This document shows positions 37,178 to 46,550 of a DNA stretch of 64,000 bases, in pieces. The stretch is from Roseivirga pacifica. GTDB taxonomy: Bacteria; Bacteroidota; Bacteroidia; Cytophagales; Cyclobacteriaceae. The notes beneath the pieces were generated by a model. The model was not told the DNA's origin, did no database searches, and worked only from the letters and a program-made list of their open reading frames with translations. The number at the start of each line of letters is the position of its first letter. Within the stretch, counting starts at the first letter, position 1. The stretch is from contig NZ_FOIR01000002.1 in NCBI RefSeq assembly GCF_900111145.1, positions 682,001 to 746,000 of the forward strand. Direction: 5' to 3'. A program made the position numbers and the translations under genes.

Positions 37178-37402
37178 ATGAATCAGCCCAACGGCCAAAT
37201 ACTAAAAGACCTTGTTGTACATAAAATGCCCTTTGGAAAATACAAAGGCAGAACGCTGTGCGATCTGCCTGTATATTATTTAGAGTGGTTTGCCAGCGAA
37301 GGTTTTCCAAAAGGCAAGCTGGGTATGCAGCTTCAAACACTCTACGAAATCAAAATCAATGGGCTAGAGTTTTTACTAGAGCCACTTAAGGCTAATCGAT
37401 AG
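37178..37402 (+). CDS. DUF3820 small protein
   Basis: A 74-residue protein with the DUF3820 core KMPFGKYKGRTLCDLPVYYLEWF. The ATG at 37178 (MNQPNGQ) was taken over a TTG start at 37157. DUF3820 proteins are short and their function is unknown; some are listed as putative quorum-sensing regulated factors. The 3' end overlaps the end of the serine hydrolase gene, which converges on it. Confidence 0.8.
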   Translation: MNQPNGQILKDLVVHKMPFGKYKGRTLCDLPVYYLEWFASEGFPKGKLGMQLQTLYEIKINGLEFLLEPLKANR

Positions 37403-38537
37403 CCTCGCGAACCAGCCTCACCATTTCACCAATCTTGTTTGGCTCTAGCCATCGGGTAACAATCACCAAATCGTTGGCCTTATCTACCACTATAAAGTTA
37501 CCACCAAAGCCTGCAGCGTAGTAAATAGACTCATCATCTACTCCTTTCCATTTACGACCGCCTCGGTTAAGCCACCACATGTAACCGTAGCTCGCTTGTG
37601 CCTCGGACGATACCTGAACGGCATCAACCCAGTTTTTAGAGATCAGTTGGTTGCCATTCCAGTTGCCTTCATTCAAAAACAAATAGCCAAAACGGGCATG
37701 GTCCATTGCGCTAATAAACACACCTCCACCAGAGTGCCCTCCACCAGTTACCGACTTCATCTGCATGCCGTCAACAGTTACCCAAGCATCTTTGTAGCCA
37801 AACCAACGCCAAGTGGTAGAAGCACCAATAGGATCCATTATTCTTTCTTTCAACACTTGCGGAAGAGGTTTTCTCCACACTTGTAGTAAGGAGTAAGCCA
37901 AAACATTGACGCGCACATCATTATATTCCATCACCGTGCCCGGAGTAACAGGTTTAGTAAACCTCCAATCGTCAGTACCTCCCTGTCTTGGCGGCCTATC
38001 GGCCCAATCTTTAATACCAAACAAGGTACCCGACCAAGCCGATGATTGATTGAGCAAATGATGCCATTCGATAGTAGCATTGTGTGCCCCACCAAAAGTG
38101 CCGTCCCATACATATTGTTCCACTTTATCGTGCACATTGGCGATCAAACCATCATCCAAGGCCAAGCCAGCCATTGTAGAAAGGTAGCTTTTGGTTACAC
38201 TAAAGGTCATGTCTACGCGGTCTACATCGCCCCATTGTGCAGCAACGTAGCCATTCTTAATTACCACACCTGCTGGGCCACCACGTTTTTTCGTTGGACC
38301 CAAAATTTCATGATAAGGCTCTGAACGAAATCCCTCTAAAATGGCTATTCGCAAATCGCGCGAGCCGCTGTATTCGTTGCTATTGGCAAAATCTACAGCC
38401 TGTTGTAAAGCTGCGGCATTCATGCCGACCTCCTGTGGAGCTTTGGTTTGCCATGTGCCCCTTGGCGGAAAATATTGTTGGGCTGAAAGACCGGCTGAAA
38501 AGCCCAAAGCCAACACTATAGTTAGTAGTTTTTTCAT
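37392..38537 (-). CDS. Class C beta-lactamase-like serine hydrolase
   Basis: A 381-residue exported serine hydrolase. Signal peptide KKLLTIVLALGFSAGLSAQQ. The catalytic SxxK is SVTK near residue 110 (FSVTKSYLSTMAG), the Tyr motif is MEYNDVRVN near ~200 and the third (K/H)xG-like motif is GGGHSGGG near ~265. These proteins are esterases or peptidases rather than true beta-lactamases in most cases. No accessory gene nearby. Confidence 0.87.
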   Translation of the reverse strand: MKKLLTIVLALGFSAGLSAQQYFPPRGTWQTKAPQEVGMNAAALQQAVDFANSNEYSGSRDLRIAILEGFRSEPYHEILGPTKKRGGPAGVVIKNGYVAAQWGDVDRVDMTFSVTKSYLSTMAGLALDDGLIANVHDKVEQYVWDGTFGGAHNATIEWHHLLNQSSAWSGTLFGIKDWADRPPRQGGTDDWRFTKPVTPGTVMEYNDVRVNVLAYSLLQVWRKPLPQVLKERIMDPIGASTTWRWFGYKDAWVTVDGMQMKSVTGGGHSGGGVFISAMDHARFGYLFLNEGNWNGNQLISKNWVDAVQVSSEAQASYGYMWWLNRGGRKWKGVDDESIYYAAGFGGNFIVVDKANDLVIVTRWLEPNKIGEMVRLVREAID

Positions 38538-38607
38538 TAGTAAAGTTTTCTACGATTTAGATAACCTAACCAATAAATTCAAGTGGGCTTTTATGAGTGG
38601 AAAACAA

Positions 38608-38633
38608 GAAAGGGAGCCATGACACTCCCTTTC
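38608..38633. other. Hairpin in a divergent gap
   Basis: GAAAGGGAG (38608-38616) pairs with CTCCCTTTC (38625-38633). On the minus strand it is followed by TTGTTTTCC, which is terminator-like, yet it lies upstream of the serine hydrolase start and not after a gene. Confidence 0.5.
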
Positions 38634-38817
38634 GACCTAATCAAAAACATGAAATATTCACGCTTTCTTCTTTAATTTTTTAGTAACACAAAGGTAATAC
38701 ACTAAACATTAAAGTAAAATTCGGTTGACAATTAATTGAGCGTCTTTTCTTTATAGCAGTTAAATGCCCCGAAAAGCAATTTATACCTAACTTGAAAAAG
38801 TAAATTTCCATTACCAA

Positions 38818-39336
38818 ATGACCATTGAAACAACACTCGAGAACTTTGATTGGAACATGTGGGGTTATCACTTCCCCATTAACGCAGCACACACCGAGCA
38901 GCTTTCGAGCGTGGCTCATCGCAGGGTTGTTTGTACCATTAATGGTCAGGTTACTCAGCAATGCGCCCTTATGCCTATTGATGACGGTAGCTACATACTC
39001 ATTAACAAAAAGAACCGAGAGAAACTGGAGCTTAATGAAGGTGATAAAGTAGTGCTGGAAATTGAAAAAGACGAATCGGAATATGGCCTGCCAGTGCCAG
39101 ACTCTTTCAGGTTTGTAATGGATGACGATACAGAAGCTTTTGAGCACTTTGAGCGCTTAACGCCCGGAAAACAGCGTAGCCTTCTTTACATAGTGAACAA
39201 GGTGAAAAGCACGGATAAACAGATTAACAAGGCGCTTGCAATTGCCGCTCATTTGCGAGAAGTCAATGGAAAACTTGACTTTAAGAAGTTAAACGAAAAG
39301 ATTAAAGCATTCAATCAAAGGGACCAATTACTGTAA
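38818..39336 (+). CDS. DUF1905/YdeI-OmdA family protein
   Basis: A 172-residue protein. The N-terminal DUF1905 domain (~10-95) shows RRVVCTINGQVTQQCALMP and INKKNREKLELNEGDKV; the C-terminal YdeI/OmdA-like segment is the helical PGKQRSLLYIVNKVKSTDKQINKALAIAAHL. Such proteins are widespread and poorly characterised. Divergent from the serine hydrolase gene. Confidence 0.8.
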   Translation: MTIETTLENFDWNMWGYHFPINAAHTEQLSSVAHRRVVCTINGQVTQQCALMPIDDGSYILINKKNREKLELNEGDKVVLEIEKDESEYGLPVPDSFRFVMDDDTEAFEHFERLTPGKQRSLLYIVNKVKSTDKQINKALAIAAHLREVNGKLDFKKLNEKIKAFNQRDQLL

Positions 39337-39548
39337 ATGAACTACTATGGGCTGAAAGCACCATAGTTTTAGAAGCTAAAGCGAAATGCGTGAAAGTGCA
39401 TAGTTTGAACTCAATTTGCGACCAACACAACCCCACCCTTACCCAGTCTAATATTTTATTAAAACATTAATATCCAAATACATATTTGGCATATACATAT
39501 ATTATCCGTAAATTCTATACCCCTAAATCAATTTCTCAACTAAAAGTA

Positions 39549-39556
39549 AAAGGAGG
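39549..39556 (+). promoter_or_regulatory. Strong Shine-Dalgarno sequence
   Basis: AAAGGAGG sits 7 bases before the ATG of the CBS protein gene and defines its start at 39564. Bacteroidota genes usually lack such a site, so it is noteworthy. Confidence 0.75.
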
Positions 39557-39563
39557 TAATGTT

Positions 39564-40022
39564 ATGAATTTTACGGGAGCAAAAGCACCAGAAGAACCTA
39601 AGACAGTAAACGAGTATCGGCCTGTCACCGACTACATGACCAAAGAAGTCATTACTTTCCACCCAGACCAGAGTATTGCAGATGCAATGGACGTGTTTCT
39701 GGAAAAGCATATTTCCGGTGCGCCTGTGGTTGATGATAGCGGAAAGATCATTGGCATACTTTCGGAAATCGATTGCTTAAAAGTAATGGTGGATGAGGCC
39801 TATCACAATTTACCACATGGCCGAATAGCGGTTTCGCAATACATGAGCAACAATGTAAGTACAGTATCTGTAACTTCCGATGTGCTCGATGTAGCCTCCA
39901 AGTTTCTCCATACTCATTTTAGGCGTTTCCCTGTGGTCGATCAAAACGGAAAGCTTGTGGGCCAAGTAAGCCGCAGAGACATTCTGCAAGCAACTAGAGA
40001 CTTAAAAACTTCTACTTGGTAA
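39564..40022 (+). CDS. CBS-domain pair protein
   Basis: A 152-residue protein with two CBS domains: MTKEVITFHPDQSIADAMDVFLEKHISGAPVVDDSG near residues 22-58 and MSNNVSTVSVTSDVLDVASKFLHTHFRRFPVVD near ~93-125, each ending in (K/G)xxGxLS or VGQVSR. CBS pairs bind adenine nucleotides and regulate attached or partner proteins. The start is fixed by the strong Shine-Dalgarno; an upstream TTG frame is not used. No partner gene adjacent. Confidence 0.9.
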   Translation: MNFTGAKAPEEPKTVNEYRPVTDYMTKEVITFHPDQSIADAMDVFLEKHISGAPVVDDSGKIIGILSEIDCLKVMVDEAYHNLPHGRIAVSQYMSNNVSTVSVTSDVLDVASKFLHTHFRRFPVVDQNGKLVGQVSRRDILQATRDLKTSTW

Positions 40023-40154
40023 AACCGGTAGTATGGCGATATGTTTCAAGTGCTAAGCCTAGCAAACTTAGGGCTTGAAACGATGTTGACCAGCACCAGT
40101 TTCTAACCACCCCACCTACTTCTCACTTACAGCTTTTCCAGCTATCTTGCAGCT

Positions 40155-40406
40155 GTGAGGCACATTCTTTCTTCCTTCTTCATTTTTTTGGTTCGCATTT
40201 ACCAATATGCCATATCGCCACTTTTAGGCGCCAATTGTCGCTACACCCCTACTTGTTCTGCTTATGCAGTAGAAGCAATTCGTACCCACGGCCCTTTTAA
40301 AGGTACTTGGATGGGAATAAAACGGATAAGTCGTTGCCATCCCTGGGGTGGTCATGGTTATGACCCCGTCCCTCCCAAAGAAGATGCTAAACAGGCTTCA
40401 GAGTAA
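40155..40406 (+). CDS. yidD: YidD, membrane protein insertion efficiency factor
   Basis: An 83-residue peripheral membrane protein that assists YidC-dependent insertion. The family signature is clear: [18 protein letters not shown], then [16 protein letters not shown] and [15 protein letters not shown]. It starts at a GTG (40155), since no in-frame ATG precedes the conserved helix. No rnpA or yidC neighbour is visible, unlike in many genomes. Confidence 0.95.
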   Translation: MRHILSSFFIFLVRIYQYAISPLLGANCRYTPTCSAYAVEAIRTHGPFKGTWMGIKRISRCHPWGGHGYDPVPPKEDAKQASE

Positions 40407-40446
40407 GCACAATAAGCTTTAAGTTTGCGCACCTAAATCGGCAAGA

Positions 40447-41313
40447 ATGGATTCAGATAGAAAAGTTTTATTGGCAGGCGCCACTGGTTATTTGGGAAGC
40501 TACATTTTAGCCGAGCTAATCAACCGCAATTGTTTTGTAAAAACAGTGGTTAGAAACACTGACAAGCTACCAAAAGGAATTTCAGACCTTCCTCTTTTAC
40601 AAGTAAAAACAGCCGAAGTAACCAAGCCAGAAACACTCAGCGGTATTTGCGACAATATTGACACTGTAATTTCAACTATAGGTATTACCAAACAGCGCGA
40701 TGGGCTTACTTACCAAGATGTGGACTATCAGGCCAATTTGAACCTACTCAATGAAGCCAAAAAAGCAGGTGTACGAAAGTTCATTTATGTAGCTGTTTTG
40801 AACGGTGAGCAATTCAGCGATTTGAAGATATGCCAAGCCAAAGAAGCTTTTGTAAAAGAGTTAATGGCCTCTGGGCTTGAGTATTGCATTGTCCGCCCCA
40901 ACGGCTTCTTCTCCGACATGACGGAGATTTTTAAAATGGCACAACGAGGTAAAGTATACGTTTTTGGCAATGGAGAACAAAAGGCAAATCCAATTCACGG
41001 TGCCGACCTCGCCAAAGCTTGTGTAGACCAACTTGAAAGCACTGACAAGGAGCTTGAAATTGGTGGGCCAGAAACATTCACCCACAATGAAATTGCTCAC
41101 TTGGCTTTTAAAGCTGTGGGCAAAAAACCGAGAATAACGCATGTGCCAGATTGGGCTCGTAAACTTTCGTTAAAGCTCAGCAAATTGGTAATGAGTAAAT
41201 CACAGTTTGGCCCAATTGAGTTCTTTTTGAATGTGATGGCTGTAGATATGGTTGCCCCTGCATATGGTACCCAAACACTCGAAGCCTTCTTTGAAGACTT
41301 AAACAAGCAGTAG
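40447..41313 (+). CDS. NAD(P)-binding protein, NmrA-like / extended SDR
   Basis: A 288-residue Rossmann-fold protein. The dinucleotide-binding loop is VLLAGATGYLGSYI at residues 7-20; an active-site Tyr/Lys pair of classical SDRs is not evident (the region RKFIYVAVLNGEQ replaces it), which suits the NmrA/atypical SDR branch (NAD(P)H-binding PF13460). Possible quinone reductase or sensor. Starts 40 bases after yidD. Confidence 0.82.
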   Translation: MDSDRKVLLAGATGYLGSYILAELINRNCFVKTVVRNTDKLPKGISDLPLLQVKTAEVTKPETLSGICDNIDTVISTIGITKQRDGLTYQDVDYQANLNLLNEAKKAGVRKFIYVAVLNGEQFSDLKICQAKEAFVKELMASGLEYCIVRPNGFFSDMTEIFKMAQRGKVYVFGNGEQKANPIHGADLAKACVDQLESTDKELEIGGPETFTHNEIAHLAFKAVGKKPRITHVPDWARKLSLKLSKLVMSKSQFGPIEFFLNVMAVDMVAPAYGTQTLEAFFEDLNKQ

Positions 41314-41533
41314 CTTTTCTGCCCATAAATTTGATGTTATATTAAAACACAGGTTTACTTATTTGGATCACAGAGGAAGAAAACTATTACTCACGCCATA
41401 AGCTGTGTCCTCACAGCGTAACACAAGGCCATTTGTGAAAACTTGCTAATGCAGGCAGGCACAAATGGTGGCAAGGTATAAAACACATCTTTCGATACTT
41501 AAGTAAGTAGTCCTATTAAATCAAAAGACAATT

Positions 41534-41689
41534 ATGGGATTATTTAGCATCATAGCTTGGTTGGTTATTGTAACACTAATTGGGGGCGTTATTGCTACAA
41601 TTAAAAATGCAGCAAATCAAAACATAAAGGGATTACAATCCATTGACGAGCGTTTAAAAAGGATTGAAGAAGAAATAAAAAAGCGTTAG
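41534..41689 (+). CDS. 51-residue single-span membrane peptide
   Basis: An ORF of 51 codons begins at ATG 41534 and ends at TAG 41687-41689. It reads MGLFSIIAWLVIVTLIGGVI then a charged helical tail (SIDERLKRIEEEIKKR). The one hydrophobic helix followed by a lysine/glutamate coiled-coil-like tail is typical of genuine small membrane proteins. It is preceded by a 220-base gap without other genes. Function unknown; it is too short for standard ORF cut-offs. Confidence 0.6.
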   Translation: MGLFSIIAWLVIVTLIGGVIATIKNAANQNIKGLQSIDERLKRIEEEIKKR

Positions 41690-41701
41690 CGTATTTATTT
41701 A

Positions 41702-42098
41702 ATGAAAGTCCTTGTTCACGGCACCTCCAAACCACTTGATAAACTGCAGGTACCCGCCATGAATTATGGCCAGCTGCAGCGGTGGAGTGAACACAATGAA
41801 CTCCCCTATTCAATCGAATTATCATGTGAAGAACTGCTCAACACATGCAGATGAAGGTTTCGCTGAACTGGCTGAATGGAAAGCTTCTGGTTGGCCAACT
41901 TTGCCAGAAATGCTCAAGTCGCACCCTGCCCTACTTGAAAAGCTGATAGTTTACAGCGACCTTGAAATACTAAATGTCTTGCTTAAAACCAGCTCCGTAG
42001 AAAGCCCTTTCTACATTGTTAACTCGCTTGATGAGGCAATAATTAGTGAAGAGAAAATCACTATTTCAGGCATTTGCTTCGAAGTAAAACTGGCCTAG
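41702..42098 (+). pseudogene. Likely frameshifted small gene
   Basis: Two frames together look like one gene. The first (ATG 41702, stop 41852-41854) reads MKVLVHGTSKPLDKLQVPAM then ends EELLNTCR. The second is open from 41766 to 42098 and becomes protein-like only from about 41850 (EGFAELAEWKASGWPTLPEML...). The overlapping start of the second frame (MASCSGGVNTMNS) looks non-coding. A one-base shift near 41840-41854 would give a ~130-residue protein. If no shift exists, the second frame alone would yield at most 110 residues. No family recognised. Confidence 0.4.
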
Positions 42099-42218
42099 AT
42101 ACTCAGGCTTAATTAGAGGGTTTAGCTCAAGTAGCAAGAACATCTTGAAGCATTCAAAGCACGATCTTATTATTAAAAACTCTTTTTAGTTAAATTCAGC
42201 CAACAAATAAACAAACTC

Positions 42219-43922
42219 ATGAAAACAATCACACACACCATTCTTGCACTCCTACTGATCGCAGTAGCTGCTTGCGACTCGCGAAAAAATGATCAAAACA
42301 GCAATACTAAAATTTATAGTGGTGGAGATATTATCACCATGCAAGGGGACAGTCCCAAGTATGTAGAAGCAATTGTTGTAAAAGATGACAAAATTAGCTT
42401 CACCGGTTCACTAATTGATGCCAAAGAAAATGCCGGTTCAGGTTATACTTCTTATGACCTAATGGGGAAAACTTTACTACCTGGGTTTATAGATGGCCAT
42501 GCACATTTTGCCGCATTTTCTGCACAGGCCATTGGTGCACAAATACTACCACCACCAGATGCGGAGGCTAAAAACATTCCAGAATTGATTAAAATATTAA
42601 AGGATTGGAATACACCTGAAAATAGAGCTTTAACTAACTGGATTTTCGGTATGGGTTTTGACGATTCCGTGCTTGAGGAAAAGCGTTTTCCAACAAAGCA
42701 TGACTTGGACAAAGTTTCTACCGAATACCCTGTCATGATCATCCATATCTCCGGACACTTCATTGTGGTTAACTCTAAGGGCTTGGAAGAATTAGGCATT
42801 GATGCTAATTCAGAGGAACCTGACGGTGGTGTTATAAGAAGAGAGGCCAATAATGAGCCTAATGGTGTACTAGAAGAGCTGGCGGCTATTCCTCATATGC
42901 TTAAAGCCATAACTCCTGCAAGTAAAGAAGCTGCAGACTTGTTCTTTGAAGCGGGACAGGAAATGGCATTATCGTTCGGCTATACAACTGCCCAAGAAGG
43001 AAGAGCCATGGAAAACCATGAGCAACTTGCTGCAGCTGCCGAAGCAGGAATGCTCAAATTAGATGTGGTAAGCTATGTGGATTATGAGTGGGTAGATAAA
43101 TACATGAACACCAAGTGGTATGGCAAAACTTATAAGAAGCATTACAGAATTGGTGGCATGAAAATTACGCTTGACGGTTCACCACAGGGCAGAACAGCCT
43201 GGAGAAATGAGCCTTATTTAATTCCACCAGATGGAGCAGAACCCGGCTACAGGGGCTATCCAGCTATCCCAAGTGATAGTACTGTTACAGCACTATACGA
43301 GAAAGGATTCGAAAACAATTGGCAAATATTGACCCATGCCAATGGAGACGCTGCTATTGATCAAATCATAAGAACAATGTCTACAGTAATTGACAAACAT
43401 GGCAATGAAGGCCGAAGAGATGTACTTATTCATGGGCAATATATTCGCCCAGATCAACTCGATAGCTTTAAAGAAATGAATGTAATTGCTTCGCTCTTTC
43501 CACTACATACATTCTATTGGGGAGACTGGCATAAAGAAATCATTGGAGATGAGTTAGGAGAAAAAATCAGTCCAACGAGAACCGCCCTAAACAAAGGGCT
43601 CAAGCTAACTATCCACACCGATGCACCTGTTGCACTCCCTAACTTAATGCGAATGGTGGGTATTTCGGTCGAACGAATATCGCGATCGGATAAAGAAATT
43701 GGCCCGGAGGAAAAACTCACACCCTACGAAGCGCTAAAAGCAATTACTGATTGGTCTGCTTACCAGCATTTTGAAGAACAACAAAAGGGTACGCTTGAAG
43801 TAGGTAAACTAGCTGACCTTGTTATTCTAGATGCAAATCCGCTTAAAGTTTCTGAGGCGGAAATAAAAGACATTAAAGTCTTAGAAACTATCAAAGGGGG
43901 AAAATCCGTTTTCAAGAAATAA
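42219..43922 (+). CDS. Amidohydrolase family lipoprotein (YtcJ-like)
   Basis: A 567-residue metal-dependent hydrolase. The signal (THTILALLLIAVAAC) makes it an exported lipoprotein. The metal-binding HxH is in GFIDGHAHFAAF near residue 94; further motifs such as ILTHANGDAAIDQII and GLKLTIHTDAPVALP (with the metal Asp) fit the YtcJ/amidohydrolase 3 group. Substrate unknown; family members include deacylases and formamide hydrolases. A strong terminator lies just after the gene. Confidence 0.88.
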   Translation: MKTITHTILALLLIAVAACDSRKNDQNSNTKIYSGGDIITMQGDSPKYVEAIVVKDDKISFTGSLIDAKENAGSGYTSYDLMGKTLLPGFIDGHAHFAAFSAQAIGAQILPPPDAEAKNIPELIKILKDWNTPENRALTNWIFGMGFDDSVLEEKRFPTKHDLDKVSTEYPVMIIHISGHFIVVNSKGLEELGIDANSEEPDGGVIRREANNEPNGVLEELAAIPHMLKAITPASKEAADLFFEAGQEMALSFGYTTAQEGRAMENHEQLAAAAEAGMLKLDVVSYVDYEWVDKYMNTKWYGKTYKKHYRIGGMKITLDGSPQGRTAWRNEPYLIPPDGAEPGYRGYPAIPSDSTVTALYEKGFENNWQILTHANGDAAIDQIIRTMSTVIDKHGNEGRRDVLIHGQYIRPDQLDSFKEMNVIASLFPLHTFYWGDWHKEIIGDELGEKISPTRTALNKGLKLTIHTDAPVALPNLMRMVGISVERISRSDKEIGPEEKLTPYEALKAITDWSAYQHFEEQQKGTLEVGKLADLVILDANPLKVSEAEIKDIKVLETIKGGKSVFKK

Positions 43923-43927
43923 TTTAA

Positions 43928-43963
43928 AGCTCCACATGCTCAATTGAGTGAGCATGTGGAGCT
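43928..43963. terminator. Perfect 15-bp hairpin between converging genes
   Basis: AGCTCCACATGCTCA (43928-43942) pairs exactly with TGAGCATGTGGAGCT (43949-43963), loop ATTGAG. It sits between the amidohydrolase and the M14 peptidase stops. T runs are short, so rho-independent termination is likely but not certain. Confidence 0.65.
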
Positions 43964-43976
43964 AAACTTAGCTTAA

Positions 43977-46526
43977 TCAAAACAAATTCCCGAAGAACAG
44001 GGCGTTTAAGAATAGCTTGTTGGTGCCATACCACATGCCTCTAAAGTTCGGGTTATCAGCAAACATAATTACGTTACCACGGCCAATTCCGCTTACAATC
44101 AGCGAAGCGGTTCCTCCTAACTTCTCTAAATTTTGCTGCTTAACATAGCCACTCAAAAGTGGATTCTCGGTGTATTTAACCACTGTACTAAATGGATCCT
44201 TGCTAGGCTTTAAAAAGATGGAATGATTACGGTAAACAGGCAAATCTCTTCGTGTGTAGCCAAAACCAAGCGGGTGTGTAATATCAATATCGGCCATATA
44301 CATAGAACCGCCAATTGCCGTAGAGCCACGCACATCACCAGCCGTTGCATAATCCATTCTATCAGGATTATCGAACTCTGGTCGGTCGGCAAACTCCTCG
44401 TTCACAAACTTGCTGCTTACCGCCCAGCTGGTAGCATTACGAATAGTGATCACTGTTCCGCCTTCTCGCACCCATTGCTTAATTCGATTGATTGTATTTT
44501 CGCCTAAACTACCGTAGTAGCCCGACACCAATACAAGCGTATTGTACTTGCTCCAATCTACTCTACCTAAGTTATCTTCCCAAACTTTGGTAATCGGCAT
44601 TCCCACTTTGCTATCTAGCAAATGCCACACTTCTCCGGCCTCGTAGCTACTTGTACTTCCTCCAATGACCATTAGCGCCTTTGGTTGACGAATGGTTCTA
44701 AAGTTTCGGCTACCCAAGTCAATTCCTGTAGTGCTGTAACCGGTATTGGCAGCATAGGCTTTAATTCCTGCTAAATCGGTCGCCTCTTCCACAAAAGCGT
44801 GTACCAGATCTGCATCAACCTCCTGCCTCGCTACCGGAATCATTAAAGTACCGTAGCTAAATTCCTTTAATCCTTCATGCGTTTCCAAGCTAAACTCCTT
44901 GAAAGCAGCATTTACATACAAGCCTCTTTCTAGCAAGTAATTAAGTGCCTTTGGCGCATAATATTCGTCCCATTCAATTAGGTAGGCATACCTAGCATTC
45001 GGCACACTTTCATACCCCGATGTAAGATCATCAAAAGTAAGTTCAGCCCCGTTTAAGTCGGCTTTTCCAGCGTAACGTTCGTATGGCATGTTATAGGTCA
45101 AAGCTGCCGTCCATGACGATGCATCGTAAAAAATACTATCATGAAATTGGGTTACCTGCTCAAACATGGTGCGTACCATGCGGTATTGCTTTTGCCCATT
45201 CGGCACATAAAAAGCATTTCCGGCTTCAAATTGCTTTCCACCTAAGCTAATTGACTCATCTAGAGCATATGTTTTAATTCTGTGGCGAAGAAGTAAATCT
45301 AAGAACGCTTGGTTTCTGGTATCATCAGCCTGATCACCAAACACCCAGCCTCCACCAGCCTGATTACCTTCGTCAACCGCTGTTTCAAAGTAATTACTCA
45401 TGTGGTTCAAAAGCGTTGGCTTCTCTCCCACAGCTGCACGTACAGTTGCTAAACTAGAGGTTAGGTGGTTTTTAATGGTGAAGGCAAAAGCCACCTTGCC
45501 CATATCAGAGTCTTGAATGTGGCCACGAGAACTTGCTTGTTCAAAAACCAAACCTAGCGCACCGTGAATATCGGGGTATGTAGAACCATAACCTGGATAA
45601 CTATTGTCGTACGCTTCTTTGGTAAAATAAAGTGAGCCTATTTCATCTAAAGCCTCGTGGAAGTATTCGGCAAAAAGATTATTCAGTCCATCGTAATTGT
45701 CTCTTGGAACAACAGGGTTTTCCGAGCCATAAGGCTTTGTTGGTTCGAAGAAATAAGTCGAGTTCGTACCCATTTCATGAAAATCGGTCACCACATTTGG
45801 GTACCACTTATGGTAAAATTCTATTCTAGCTTGAGACTCTACATGTGCCAAAGGCAGCCAGTCGCGGTTAAGATCGTACCAATAGTGGTTTGTTCTACCA
45901 CGCGGCCACATTTCATTGTGCTCTGCATCCACTGGGTCCGAAACCATCGGGTCACCCTTGTAAGTATTTGCCCAAGTTGAATGCCTGTCGCGGCCATCTG
46001 GGTTGAAAGCTGGGTCGATCATAATCACGCCTTCTTCCAAAGCATTGGTTACTTCGGCATGCAAACCCGCCACATAGTAGTAAGCCGTTAGCATGGCCGC
46101 TTCAGAGCTGGAAGGCTCATTACCATGCACATTGTAACCCAATAGTACAATGGACTTCTGAGCATTCAAATCGCCATTATCTGCGGTAGGGTCAACTAAC
46201 TTTAGGTGCTCCTGGCGGATTTCTTCAAGGTTATTCAGGTTTTCTGGCGTAGTAACTGTTAACACCACCAACTGACGGTGCTCATACGTCTCTCCAATGG
46301 TATCGAGTTTTGCTCGGTTTGAAAGGCGCGCCAGTTCTCGCATATACCCAACGATGGCATCGTGACGTGTATGTAGCGTGCCTATTTCGTAGCCCAAATA
46401 CTTCTCTGGAGAAGGAATTTTAGGGTCGAAGCGAGCTTCTTGCGGAAAGAAATAGTCTGATTGCGCCTTGGTTGAAATTGCCAGACACAAGCAAACAATT
46501 GCTGTTATTAATCGGGTACTCTTCAT
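43977..46526 (-). CDS. M14 family zinc carboxypeptidase
   Basis: An 849-residue exported metallocarboxypeptidase. Signal MKSTRLITAIVCLCLAISTKAQS. The zinc ligands are H134 and E137 in YNVHGNEPSSSE and H250 in VVTDFHEMG; the substrate motif is NPDGRDRHS at ~175-183. A catalytic Glu fits GALGLVFEQASS near ~325. The C-terminal ~450 residues are a large non-catalytic part (glutamine amidotransferase-like fold is suggested by VSGYYGSL and ITIRNATSW). Secreted members digest peptides for uptake. Preceded by the nitrilase gene on the same strand with a 67-base gap. Confidence 0.87.
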   Translation of the reverse strand: MKSTRLITAIVCLCLAISTKAQSDYFFPQEARFDPKIPSPEKYLGYEIGTLHTRHDAIVGYMRELARLSNRAKLDTIGETYEHRQLVVLTVTTPENLNNLEEIRQEHLKLVDPTADNGDLNAQKSIVLLGYNVHGNEPSSSEAAMLTAYYYVAGLHAEVTNALEEGVIMIDPAFNPDGRDRHSTWANTYKGDPMVSDPVDAEHNEMWPRGRTNHYWYDLNRDWLPLAHVESQARIEFYHKWYPNVVTDFHEMGTNSTYFFEPTKPYGSENPVVPRDNYDGLNNLFAEYFHEALDEIGSLYFTKEAYDNSYPGYGSTYPDIHGALGLVFEQASSRGHIQDSDMGKVAFAFTIKNHLTSSLATVRAAVGEKPTLLNHMSNYFETAVDEGNQAGGGWVFGDQADDTRNQAFLDLLLRHRIKTYALDESISLGGKQFEAGNAFYVPNGQKQYRMVRTMFEQVTQFHDSIFYDASSWTAALTYNMPYERYAGKADLNGAELTFDDLTSGYESVPNARYAYLIEWDEYYAPKALNYLLERGLYVNAAFKEFSLETHEGLKEFSYGTLMIPVARQEVDADLVHAFVEEATDLAGIKAYAANTGYSTTGIDLGSRNFRTIRQPKALMVIGGSTSSYEAGEVWHLLDSKVGMPITKVWEDNLGRVDWSKYNTLVLVSGYYGSLGENTINRIKQWVREGGTVITIRNATSWAVSSKFVNEEFADRPEFDNPDRMDYATAGDVRGSTAIGGSMYMADIDITHPLGFGYTRRDLPVYRNHSIFLKPSKDPFSTVVKYTENPLLSGYVKQQNLEKLGGTASLIVSGIGRGNVIMFADNPNFRGMWYGTNKLFLNALFFGNLF

Positions 46527-46550
46527 AGCTTTTGGTTAATTGGTTGACTT

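Noticed and set aside
38046-38622. Plus-strand frames over the serine hydrolase
   Set aside because: The minus-strand protein has signal peptide and catalytic motifs; the opposite frames are rich in Cys and His and lack structure.
38680-39147. Minus-strand frame over the DUF1905 gene
   Set aside because: The plus-strand protein fits a known family and the antisense frame shows no protein-like pattern.
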